A stretch of DNA of 7,289 nucleotides. Origin: Flammeovirgaceae bacterium UBA4659 (lineage in GTDB: Bacteria > Bacteroidota > Bacteroidia > Cytophagales > Cyclobacteriaceae). The stretch is taken from positions 41,754-49,042 of the forward strand of contig DHLV01000243.1 in assembly GCA_002405445.1 (NCBI GenBank), written 5' to 3'. Under the pieces are notes generated by a model. The model was given only the letters and a program-made list of their open reading frames with translations. It was not told where the DNA came from and did not search any database. Below, piece after piece: positions 1-5,726 of this stretch. The translations under genes were made by a program, and so were the position numbers. Each line of letters begins with the position of its first letter. The first letter of the stretch is position 1.

Positions 1-531
1 AAGAAAGGTTACCGGCATTTTAACATTAAGACGGTAGTTGGGCCGGATGACTTTGCTTCCATGAAAGAAATTGTAGGCAGGCGTTACAAGCGCATCATGG
101 AAGAACAAGGCGAGTACCCACAGTTAATAATTGTAGATGGTGGCAAAGGCCAGTTGAGCAGCGCGTGCGATGCGTTGAAGGAGTTGGGACTGTATGGCAA
201 AATACCCATTGTGGGCATCGCTAAAAAATTGGAGGAGATTTATTACCCCGAAGATCCTTTGCCGTTGTTAATCAGCAAGAAGTCGCCCGCGTTGTTGTTA
301 ATTCAGCGGGTGCGCGATGAAGCCCACCGCTTTGGCATCACCTTCCACCGGTTGAAAAGGAGTAATTCAACATTTGTGACGGAGCTCGAAAATATTCCGG
401 GCATCGGCAAGAAAACGGCAGACAAGTTGCTGGCCCACTTTAAATCATTTAAAAAAATCAAAGAGGCCAGCGAGGAAGAATTGATTGCTATTGCCGGTGA
501 AAAAGTGGCGAAGGCGATAAAATCAGTTTAA
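1..531 (+). CDS. uvrC: UvrABC excinuclease subunit C, C-terminal part (5' end outside the window)
   Basis: The reading frame is open from base 1, so this is the last 176 residues of a protein usually about 600 long. UvrC makes both incisions around a lesion bound by UvrA/UvrB in nucleotide excision repair, in the cytoplasm. The visible part begins in the RNase H-like endonuclease domain: YRHFNIKTVVGPDDFASM is a family hallmark, the DGGKGQL motif (Asp at 136-138) supplies a metal-binding acid, and RDEAHRFGI (His at 325-327) supplies the conserved catalytic-site histidine. The 3' end encodes tandem helix-hairpin-helix DNA-binding motifs (IPGIGKKTADKLL, then FKSFKKIKEASEEEL and a second, degenerate hairpin), the normal C-terminus. 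These motif roles come from the known family. The gene ends in TAA, 18 bp from the stop of the convergent barrel gene. An in-frame ATG at 61 lies inside the conserved domain and is not the true start. Confidence 0.97.
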   Translation, partial: KKGYRHFNIKTVVGPDDFASMKEIVGRRYKRIMEEQGEYPQLIIVDGGKGQLSSACDALKELGLYGKIPIVGIAKKLEEIYYPEDPLPLLISKKSPALLLIQRVRDEAHRFGITFHRLKRSNSTFVTELENIPGIGKKTADKLLAHFKSFKKIKEASEEELIAIAGEKVAKAIKSV

Positions 532-549
532 TTTTTTTTCCTGAACCTG

Positions 550-1104
550 CTAATTGATTACAACAGCAAGGGAAATCTGTATTGTAGTGCTGGTAGTAAT
601 GTTTGACCTAGCAATGGTCAAATTGGGGTTGGACTTGATGATATCAATTATTCCCCAGTTATATCGGGCGTTCACGATAATTCTATCGAAGTGAAATCCC
701 AACCCGCCAACCAATGACGCATCAATTGGTTTTAATGAGCTTTTGATGTCAGTCCCAACTCCATTGCTATACGCCCCTGCAGATGTTACTAAACCCACCT
801 GCCCGCCAATCTGTAAGAATAGCCACTTGTACTCGTAGATATTTACTAGCAATGGCAAGCTTAAGTAGTCTATGCGAACCTCACCATCAATCACTTTGGC
901 GCCTTGACGAGAGAATAGCAGCTCGGACGAGAGTTTGATATTTTCTGATAGACTGAACTGCGCAAAAAACCCTATATGATAACTTGGGTAATATGAATAT
1001 GCATCCCCCGACAAGTCAGAATTGCTCCAACCCGCTTTCAATCCTAATTTTTGCGCGGAGGAAGTGATTGGGATTAAGAACAAAAGCCCAACTAACTTTT
1101 TCAT
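550..1104 (-). CDS. Small outer-membrane beta-barrel protein, PorT-like family
   Basis: This 184-residue protein begins with a typical Sec signal peptide: two lysines, a hydrophobic core (LVGLLFLIPIT) and a likely cleavage site after SSA at residue 17, leaving Gln18 as the mature N-terminus. The mature part alternates short amphipathic strands with turns. It carries the signature of the Bacteroidota 'outer membrane protein beta-barrel' (PorT-like) family: LGLKAGWSNSDLSGD near the start, PSYHIGFFAQFSLSENIKL, then SSELLFSRQGAKV, YLSLPLLV, GGQVGLV and VNARYNWGI. About eight strands are expected. Many such proteins exist per genome with no known substrate, so the family call is good but the function is unknown. 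The start lies 6 nt after the stop of the upstream peptidase gene on the same strand, so the two are very probably one transcript. The protein ends LAVVIN rather than with the aromatic residue usual for barrel assembly. Confidence 0.85.
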   Translation of the reverse strand: MKKLVGLLFLIPITSSAQKLGLKAGWSNSDLSGDAYSYYPSYHIGFFAQFSLSENIKLSSELLFSRQGAKVIDGEVRIDYLSLPLLVNIYEYKWLFLQIGGQVGLVTSAGAYSNGVGTDIKSSLKPIDASLVGGLGFHFDRIIVNARYNWGIIDIIKSNPNLTIARSNITTSTTIQISLAVVIN

Positions 1105-1110
1105 TTATCG

Positions 1111-3237
1111 CTACATATTCTTCTTCACCAAAGGTGGAATCACCCCCATATTGTACCACGTAAACGCAAATTGGTCGGCTGTTGCATCCAATGCTTTTGA
1201 AAGATTGGATGAGCCATGGCCAGACTTAGTATCAATGCGAATCAACTGAGGGTTATCACCCACGTTGCTCTCTTGCAAGGTGGCCGCAAACTTAAATGAG
1301 TGGGCAGGCACCACACGGTCGTCATGGTCTGCAGTGGTGACTAGGGTAGCCGGATAATTGGTGCCGGGTTTTAAAGCATGAACGGGAGAATATTTTTGCA
1401 AGTACTCCATCATCTCTTTCGAGTCATCGGCTGTGCCGTAGTCGTAGGCCCATCCCGCCCCAGCGGTAAACTTATGATAGCGCAGCATGTCCATCACGCC
1501 TACGGCAGGCAACGCCACTTTTGCTAAGTCGGGGCGCTGTGTCATGGTTGCCCCAACCAGAAGGCCACCGTTAGAGCCGCCCACAATGGCCAAGTGATTG
1601 TTTGATGTGTATTTTTCTTTGATGAGGTATTCACCCGCAGCAATGAAATCGTCAAACACATTTTGCTTGTTCATCTGCCGACCGGCATCGTGCCATTTTT
1701 CGCCATACTCTCCGCCACCGCGCAGGTTCGGTTGAGCAAACACCCCGCTATTTTCTAACCACACAATGCGCGAAGTGCTAAACGAAGGCGTAAGGCTGAT
1801 ACCGAAACCACCGTACGCATAGAGCCAGGTAGGGTTCTTGCCATTGAGCTCCAAACCTTTTTTGTGTACAACAAACATTGGTACCTTTGTTCCGTCTTTG
1901 CTGGTGTAGAAAACTTGCTTCGTTTCGTAGCCGCTAGGGTCAAAATCAACTTTGGGTTGTGCATACAAACTTGATTTGCCACTGGCGATGTTGTACTTGT
2001 AGATAGAAGTAGGCGTGGTAAAAGAAGTGAAGGAATAGTAAACTTCTTTTTCATCTACTCGGCCACCAAATCCACCGGCCGATCCGATGCCGGGCAACTC
2101 CACATCGCGTTCCAGCTTTCCGGTGTAGTCAAATTGTTTTACCAACGTGCTGGCGTCTTTTAGGTAGTTAACAAACATTTTCTTGTTAGCAGTTGAAACG
2201 CCCTGCATGGCGTTGTCTGTTTCCGGTACAATGTCTTTCCAATTCTCAACAGTGGGTTTTGAGAAATCAACCGACACAATGCGGTCGTTGGGGGCATTGA
2301 AGTTGGTTTGAATAATCAATCTGCTGCCATCGTTGTCGATTACGTTATGGTTGTTGTCAAAATTGCCCACCAGCGTCACCAGTTTTCCTTTCAAATCTTT
2401 CAGGTCTTGCACATACAATTCATTCCCGGTGGTGCTTACAGCGGCCGAGATTATCAAGAAGCGTTCGTCTTCCGTAAGACCTGCACCAATGTAGCGTCTA
2501 GGTGTTTTCTCACCACCGAAAATCATGGCATCTGCAGATTGAGGGGTGCCCAGTTTATGGAAATAAACTTTATGGTATTGTGTTTTCGCAGACAGCTCAG
2601 AACCCTTGGGTTTGTCGTAGCTGCTATAATAAAAACCTTCGTTGCCTTTCCAGGTGATGCCGGTAAACTTCAGATTGATAAGCGTATCCCCAATCACCGA
2701 CTTGTCTTCGGCTTTCATCACTACAGCCTTGCGCCAATCGGAGCCGCCTTCTTGAATCAAAATCGCCAGCAGCGAACCGTCTTTGGTAAAGAACATTCCC
2801 CCTAAAGCCGTGGTCCCATCTTTCGAAAAGGTGTTGGGGTCCAAGAAAACTTCTTCTGTGCCATTTTCACCTTTTTTGCGATACTGCACATTGTGGTTTT
2901 GAAGGCCACTGTTTTTTGAATAGTAGATATAGCTGCCTTCGCGATAGGGAGCGGAGAGGCGCTCGTAGTTTTGCACTTCATCCAATCTCTTCCGAATGGC
3001 ATCGCGGAAAGGGATATTCTTCAGGTACCCGAAAGTCACGTCATTTTGTGCCGTCACCCAATTGGCGGTTTGTTGCGCGGTGTCATTTTCTAACCAGCGG
3101 TACGGGTCTGCCACTGGCACACCGAAGAGGGTGTCCATCACGTTACCTTTTTCAGTAACGGGGTATTTTGATACTTCTGATTTTTTGGGTTGCGAGCAAG
3201 CCACTGCAATGGCTGCAATGAGGAGAAGCTTTTTCAT
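1111..3237 (-). CDS. Prolyl oligopeptidase (S9A), predicted envelope lipoprotein
   Basis: This 708-residue serine peptidase of family S9A cleaves after proline in short peptides (EC 3.4.21.26 type). The N-terminal piece has the family signature GVPVADPYRWLEND, followed by a seven-bladed propeller over roughly residues 80-430 and an alpha/beta-hydrolase domain. The catalytic triad reads directly: Ser555 in GGSNGG, Asp640 in DHDDRVVP and His674 in SGHG. The oxyanion/loop region RGGGEYGEKWHDAG is also intact, and length is normal for the family. I chose the ATG at 3237 because it opens a lipoprotein signal (MKKLLLIAAIAVACSQ, lipid-accepting Cys14). The frame stays open to 3354, but that would add 39 residues that bury the signal and run back to within 32 nt of the divergent gene. 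Flavobacterial prolyl endopeptidases are likewise exported, so a periplasmic, membrane-anchored enzyme is expected. It is first in a likely operon with the barrel gene. Confidence 0.96.
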   Translation of the reverse strand: MKKLLLIAAIAVACSQPKKSEVSKYPVTEKGNVMDTLFGVPVADPYRWLENDTAQQTANWVTAQNDVTFGYLKNIPFRDAIRKRLDEVQNYERLSAPYREGSYIYYSKNSGLQNHNVQYRKKGENGTEEVFLDPNTFSKDGTTALGGMFFTKDGSLLAILIQEGGSDWRKAVVMKAEDKSVIGDTLINLKFTGITWKGNEGFYYSSYDKPKGSELSAKTQYHKVYFHKLGTPQSADAMIFGGEKTPRRYIGAGLTEDERFLIISAAVSTTGNELYVQDLKDLKGKLVTLVGNFDNNHNVIDNDGSRLIIQTNFNAPNDRIVSVDFSKPTVENWKDIVPETDNAMQGVSTANKKMFVNYLKDASTLVKQFDYTGKLERDVELPGIGSAGGFGGRVDEKEVYYSFTSFTTPTSIYKYNIASGKSSLYAQPKVDFDPSGYETKQVFYTSKDGTKVPMFVVHKKGLELNGKNPTWLYAYGGFGISLTPSFSTSRIVWLENSGVFAQPNLRGGGEYGEKWHDAGRQMNKQNVFDDFIAAGEYLIKEKYTSNNHLAIVGGSNGGLLVGATMTQRPDLAKVALPAVGVMDMLRYHKFTAGAGWAYDYGTADDSKEMMEYLQKYSPVHALKPGTNYPATLVTTADHDDRVVPAHSFKFAATLQESNVGDNPQLIRIDTKSGHGSSNLSKALDATADQFAFTWYNMGVIPPLVKKNM

Positions 3238-3257
3238 GACGCGGTTGTTTTGAACGG

Positions 3258-3289
3258 GAAAAGTATAAAAATAGCAGGCGATTGCCAAC
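3258..3289 (-). promoter_or_regulatory. Weak promoter candidate for the prolyl oligopeptidase gene
   Basis: On the minus strand, TACTTTTC (3265-3258) matches the Bacteroidota -7 consensus TAnnTTTG except for its last base. GTTG (3289-3286) lies 20 nt upstream and matches the -33 consensus TTTG at three of four bases. Transcription would begin about 15 nt before the ATG at 3237, which would exclude the longer 3354 start. Both boxes are imperfect and the region is AT-rich, so this is a candidate only. Confidence 0.25.
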
Positions 3290-3373
3290 AATTTGTGAGG
3301 CCGATGGTTACGAGCCGGGTACAGCAAATACCGAAAATATGGTGGCTGTTGCATTGTAATTGCCTTGAATCGG

Positions 3374-3381
3374 TAAATTTG
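3374..3381 (+). promoter_or_regulatory. Promoter -7 box of the TspO-like gene, nearly touching its ATG
   Basis: TAAATTTG is a perfect match to the Bacteroidota sigma-A -7 element TAnnTTTG. No clean TTTG -33 box lies 19-21 nt upstream; the nearest is GTTG (3348-3351) with a 22-nt spacer. Only four bases separate the box from the ATG at 3386, so the expected transcription start falls at or next to the start codon. This implies a leaderless or nearly leaderless mRNA. Confidence 0.45.
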
Positions 3382-3385
3382 GCCT

Positions 3386-4141
3386 ATGAAGACAACTTAT
3401 CTATCCATTCTAAATCTTCTTGCATTGGTGGCCGTCATGGTGGTCAACACCATGGCTGTTACATTGCCGATCAACGGCATGAGCACCGGAGCCATTTCTG
3501 ATATGTACCCCAGCCTTTTTACCCCGGCAGGTTTCACCTTTTCGGTTTGGAGTGTCATTTACTTGCTGCTGATCACATTTTCTGTTGCACAATTTTGGTT
3601 GCAACGTCAGCCCTATTTCGCAGAATTTTCATTGTGGTTTTTGTTGTCGTGCGTGGCCAACGCCACCTGGATTTTGGTTTGGCACCACCTGTTTACGCTC
3701 GCCTCCGTGGTAGTGATGTTGCTGTTGTTGTTTTCGCTCACACGCATTTTTTTGCTGATTAGCCGGTATCAGTTGAGCACGTGGCAATGGTGGTGTGCCA
3801 AATTACCTTTTTTATTTTACCTCTCGTGGATTTGTGTGGCAACCATTGCCAACATCTCTTGTTTGCTGTTGGATTGGAAGTGGGAAGGTGGGTTTCTTGC
3901 CGCTGAGACATGGACAGTTGTGATGATCGGCATTGCCGCTGCACTTGGATTATACATTGCCTACCGATTTAAAGAGCCGGTTTTTTTGATTGTTTTAATT
4001 TGGGCTTTCTTCGGCATTTACAGCAAACGCGTGGGCACAGAGTATCAATTCATAGCTGATACGGCAAGAGTTGCTGCGGTGGTGTTGGCGGTGATGGCGG
4101 GTAAAGGATTAATGGATTTGTCTAAAGCAAAGCGGGTATAA
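3386..4141 (+). CDS. Tryptophan-rich membrane protein related to TspO/MBR, 8-helix form
   Basis: This 251-residue integral membrane protein has about eight hydrophobic segments, at roughly residues 4-27, 48-71, 81-100, 103-126, 138-161, 170-192, 197-214 and 225-243. It contains more than a dozen tryptophans. Three pieces resemble the TspO/MBR (tryptophan-rich sensory protein) family: FTPAGFTFSVWSVIYLLL matches the PPGWxFxxVWxxLY region, ANATWILVWHH matches the LNxxWxxxFF helix, and KLPFLFYLSWICVATIAN matches the PYxxWxxFAxxLN helix. Classical TspO has five helices and about 160 residues and binds porphyrins or sterol-like ligands. This protein adds an N-terminal helix and about two C-terminal ones, so the ligand and role cannot be inferred. 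The ATG at 3386 follows a perfect -7 box and has no Shine-Dalgarno sequence. The gene stands alone, divergent from the peptidase and convergent with serS. Confidence 0.7.
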   Translation: MKTTYLSILNLLALVAVMVVNTMAVTLPINGMSTGAISDMYPSLFTPAGFTFSVWSVIYLLLITFSVAQFWLQRQPYFAEFSLWFLLSCVANATWILVWHHLFTLASVVVMLLLLFSLTRIFLLISRYQLSTWQWWCAKLPFLFYLSWICVATIANISCLLLDWKWEGGFLAAETWTVVMIGIAAALGLYIAYRFKEPVFLIVLIWAFFGIYSKRVGTEYQFIADTARVAAVVLAVMAGKGLMDLSKAKRV

Positions 4142-4142
4142 A

Positions 4143-4202
4143 CTGGATACTAGATACTGGTTGCTGGTTGCTAGTATCCCGTGTCAAGTATCCAGCATCC
4201 AG
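4143..4202. repeat. Short inverted/tandem repeat element between convergent genes
   Basis: The gap between the TspO-like stop and the serS stop is built from related words. CTGGATACT (4143-4151) is a perfect reverse complement of AGTATCCAG (4187-4195). GGATACTAG (4145-4153) is also a perfect reverse complement of CTAGTATCC (4171-4179), so two mutually exclusive hairpins are possible. CTGGTTG occurs twice in tandem (4157-4170), GATACT twice (4146-4151 and 4153-4158), and TATCCAG is followed directly by CATCCAG (4189-4202). Lying between two converging genes, it may act as a bidirectional transcription barrier, but no T-tract follows, so it is not a classical intrinsic terminator. It could be one copy of a dispersed genomic repeat. 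Confidence 0.6.
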
Positions 4203-4218
4203 AATCTAATATCAATAT

Positions 4219-5493
4219 CTACCCAATCTTTTCAAACCCCGTAAATGGCACCAACACTTTCGGGATATTGATTCCTTCAGGTGTTTGGTTGTTTTCCAAA
4301 ATAGCCGCTACGATCCGCGGAAGCGCCAACGCACTGCCGTTGAGTGTGTGCAATAGTTGGGTTTTGCCTTCCTTGTTCTTGAAGCGGAGCTTTAAGCGGT
4401 TGGCTTGGTAAGTTTCAAAGTTGCTCACCGAGCTCACCTCCAGCCAGCGTTGTTGTGCGGCAGAAAATACTTCCATGTCATAAGTTAAGGCAGCGTTAAA
4501 GCCCATATCACCACCACATAACAACAATTTGCGGTAAGGCAGCTCCAGTTTTTCCAACAACCCCTGCACGTGTTGGCACATGTGGTCCAATGTTTGATAC
4601 GAATCTTCAGGTTTGGTGACCTGTACGATTTCCACTTTGTCGAATTGGTGCAAGCGGTTGAGGCCACGCACGTGCGCCCCCCAGCTGCCGGCTTCTCTGC
4701 GGAAGCAAGGTGTGTAGCCTACATTTTTGACCGGCAACTCTGCTTCAGGTAAGATCACATCGCGATACAGGTTGGTGATGGGCACCTCGGCTGTGGGTAT
4801 CAAATACAAGCCATCGGCATTTACAAAATACATCTGCCCCTCTTTGTCCGGCAATTGGCCCGTGCCATAGCCCGAGTCTTCATTGACCACAATAGGAGGT
4901 TGTATTTCAACATATCCTGCCTTCTCTGCCTCGGCTAAAAAAAAGTTGATGAGTGCCCGTTGCAGTTTGGCACCCTTGCCTTTGTAAACGGGGAAACCGG
5001 CACCGGAAATTTTTACGCCTAACTCAAAGTCAATGATGTCATATTTTTTAATGAGCTCCCAGTGGGGCAATGCACCGTCAGGCAGCTTGGGTACTGTTCC
5101 CCACGTATGCTCTACCTTGTTGTCTTCGGGCGTTTTACCTGCGGGCACAATCGTGGCGGGGACGTTGGGTATTTTGTAGAGTACTTGTGTGAGGTCTTTT
5201 TCTACAATATCTAGCTTATCATTGTTTTCCTTAATTAAAGCTTTATGTTGAGTTACTTCTTTCTTTAAAGAATTGGCTTCGTCAAACTTGCCTGACTTCA
5301 TTAAGTCTCCGATTTTCTTTGAATCAGAGTTAGCCTTCGTCTCGTATTCTTGAGTCTGGGTAAGAATCCTTCTTCTATGGTTGTCATACTCAATAGCTTT
5401 CAAAACCAGTGTGTCAGCCTCTTTTAAATTACGCTTGGCCAAACCCTCCAAAACCGCCTCGGTATTTTCTCTTAAAACCTGCAACTGCAACAT
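4219..5493 (-). CDS. serS: Seryl-tRNA synthetase
   Basis: SerS charges tRNA-Ser (and the tRNA for selenocysteine where present) with serine using ATP, in the cytoplasm. The 424-residue length is normal. Residues about 1-105 form the long antiparallel coiled-coil arm that grips the tRNA variable arm, rich in Lys, Glu, Leu and Asn. The catalytic domain follows and shows the class II signatures: the serine-binding TAE motif at 234-236, motif 2 at 263-277 (CFRREAGSWGAHVRG), GGDMGFNAALTYDMEVF at about 327-343, the SSVSNFETYQANR segment at about 354-366, and motif 3 with Arg393 in GSALALPR. All expected active-site motifs are present. The ATG at 5493 gives the canonical MLQLQVLREN start; nothing resembling a Shine-Dalgarno sequence precedes it. 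The gene is alone, divergent from rho and convergent with the TspO-like gene. Confidence 0.98.
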   Translation of the reverse strand: MLQLQVLRENTEAVLEGLAKRNLKEADTLVLKAIEYDNHRRRILTQTQEYETKANSDSKKIGDLMKSGKFDEANSLKKEVTQHKALIKENNDKLDIVEKDLTQVLYKIPNVPATIVPAGKTPEDNKVEHTWGTVPKLPDGALPHWELIKKYDIIDFELGVKISGAGFPVYKGKGAKLQRALINFFLAEAEKAGYVEIQPPIVVNEDSGYGTGQLPDKEGQMYFVNADGLYLIPTAEVPITNLYRDVILPEAELPVKNVGYTPCFRREAGSWGAHVRGLNRLHQFDKVEIVQVTKPEDSYQTLDHMCQHVQGLLEKLELPYRKLLLCGGDMGFNAALTYDMEVFSAAQQRWLEVSSVSNFETYQANRLKLRFKNKEGKTQLLHTLNGSALALPRIVAAILENNQTPEGINIPKVLVPFTGFEKIG

Positions 5494-5514
5494 GTTTGTA
5501 TACTTTTAGGGCGT

Positions 5515-5522
5515 CAAAAATA
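5515..5522 (-). promoter_or_regulatory. Promoter -7 box candidate for serS
   Basis: Read on the minus strand, TATTTTTG is a perfect match to the Bacteroidota -7 element TAnnTTTG. Transcription would start around 5508, giving a leader of only about 15 nt before the ATG at 5493. No TTTG occurs at the usual 19-21 nt upstream; the nearest TTTG on that strand is about 33 nt away. The assignment therefore rests on the -7 box and its position. Confidence 0.4.
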
Positions 5523-5543
5523 GCCAATAATTTCGGCCGTGTG

Positions 5544-5575
5544 TTTGATACTAATCAAATTTTGCTTTATACTTG
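5544..5575 (+). promoter_or_regulatory. rho: Promoter candidate for rho
   Basis: TTTG (5544-5547) is followed after exactly 20 nt by TATACTTG (5568-5575). This matches the Bacteroidota consensus TTTG-N19..21-TAnnTTTG with a single mismatch in the second box. It is the best two-box promoter in the window. The predicted start, about 5 nt past the box (near 5580), leaves an mRNA leader of roughly 147 nt before the rho ATG at 5727. Confidence 0.55.
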
Positions 5576-5726
5576 CACCATCAATATGACCACTATCGGT
5601 CGTCAACTCAATAAATTCAATCTTTTCTGTTTTATCGACTTGGTTCTCGAATGTTCTTGATTTTGGCTGTGATCAGCTCCTACTAAAACCATAACTTTTT
5701 AATTAACCCATCTATTCCATCATTAC
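5576..5726 (+). promoter_or_regulatory. Long rho 5' leader, possible autoregulatory region
   Basis: Roughly 150 nt separate the predicted rho promoter from its ATG, long for a bacterium whose other genes here seem to have very short leaders. The leader begins with a small stem, GACC (5588-5591) pairing with GGTC (5598-5601), extendable by one A-T and one T-G pair to 5586 and 5603, with a 6-nt loop. A pyrimidine-rich, G-poor stretch follows (about 5604-5640), then a short CTG/CAG inverted repeat (5667-5676), then an AT-rich run into the start codon with no Shine-Dalgarno sequence. In E. coli rho is autoregulated by Rho-dependent attenuation in its leader. That the same holds here is inference from length, base composition and position only. 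Confidence 0.35.
5586..5660 (+). CDS. Candidate 24-codon upstream ORF in the rho leader
   Basis: ATG at 5586 opens 24 codons ending in TGA at 5660, 66 nt before rho. The predicted peptide starts MTTIGRQLNKFN and continues with a hydrophobic, Phe/Leu/Cys-containing tail (NLFCFIDLVLECS). It resembles no protein I recognise. Its ATG lies only about 5-6 nt after the predicted transcription start, so translation would be nearly leaderless, and the start codon sits in a small stem-loop. The frame is also open further upstream into serS antisense (to 5409), but that part precedes the promoter. An open frame this short can occur by chance; its placement right behind a good promoter is the main argument. 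If real, it would most likely act as a leader peptide coupling translation to rho expression. Confidence 0.3.
   Translation: MTTIGRQLNKFNLFCFIDLVLECS

Noticed and set aside
532..540. Run of eight T after the uvrC stop as an intrinsic terminator
   Set aside because: I could not find a stable GC-rich stem immediately upstream of the T-run, so the hairpin part of a terminator is missing.
2308..2805. Plus-strand open frame of 165 codons
   Set aside because: It is antisense to the propeller domain of the prolyl oligopeptidase, has no recognisable family and no promoter; it is a shadow frame.
3238..3354. Longer start for the prolyl oligopeptidase at 3354
   Set aside because: It would add 39 residues before a well-formed lipoprotein signal and begin only 32 nt from the divergent gene. 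The start at 3237 gives the expected length and export signal.
4143..4202. CRISPR array or attachment site
   Set aside because: The repeated words are 6-9 bp, irregularly spaced and overlapping, with no spacers of constant length, no cas genes and no integrase nearby.
5409..5585. Upstream part of the 83-codon plus-strand frame that ends at 5660
   Set aside because: Its beginning is antisense to the conserved N-terminus of serS and lies before the predicted rho promoter. Only the last 24 codons are kept as a low-confidence upstream ORF.
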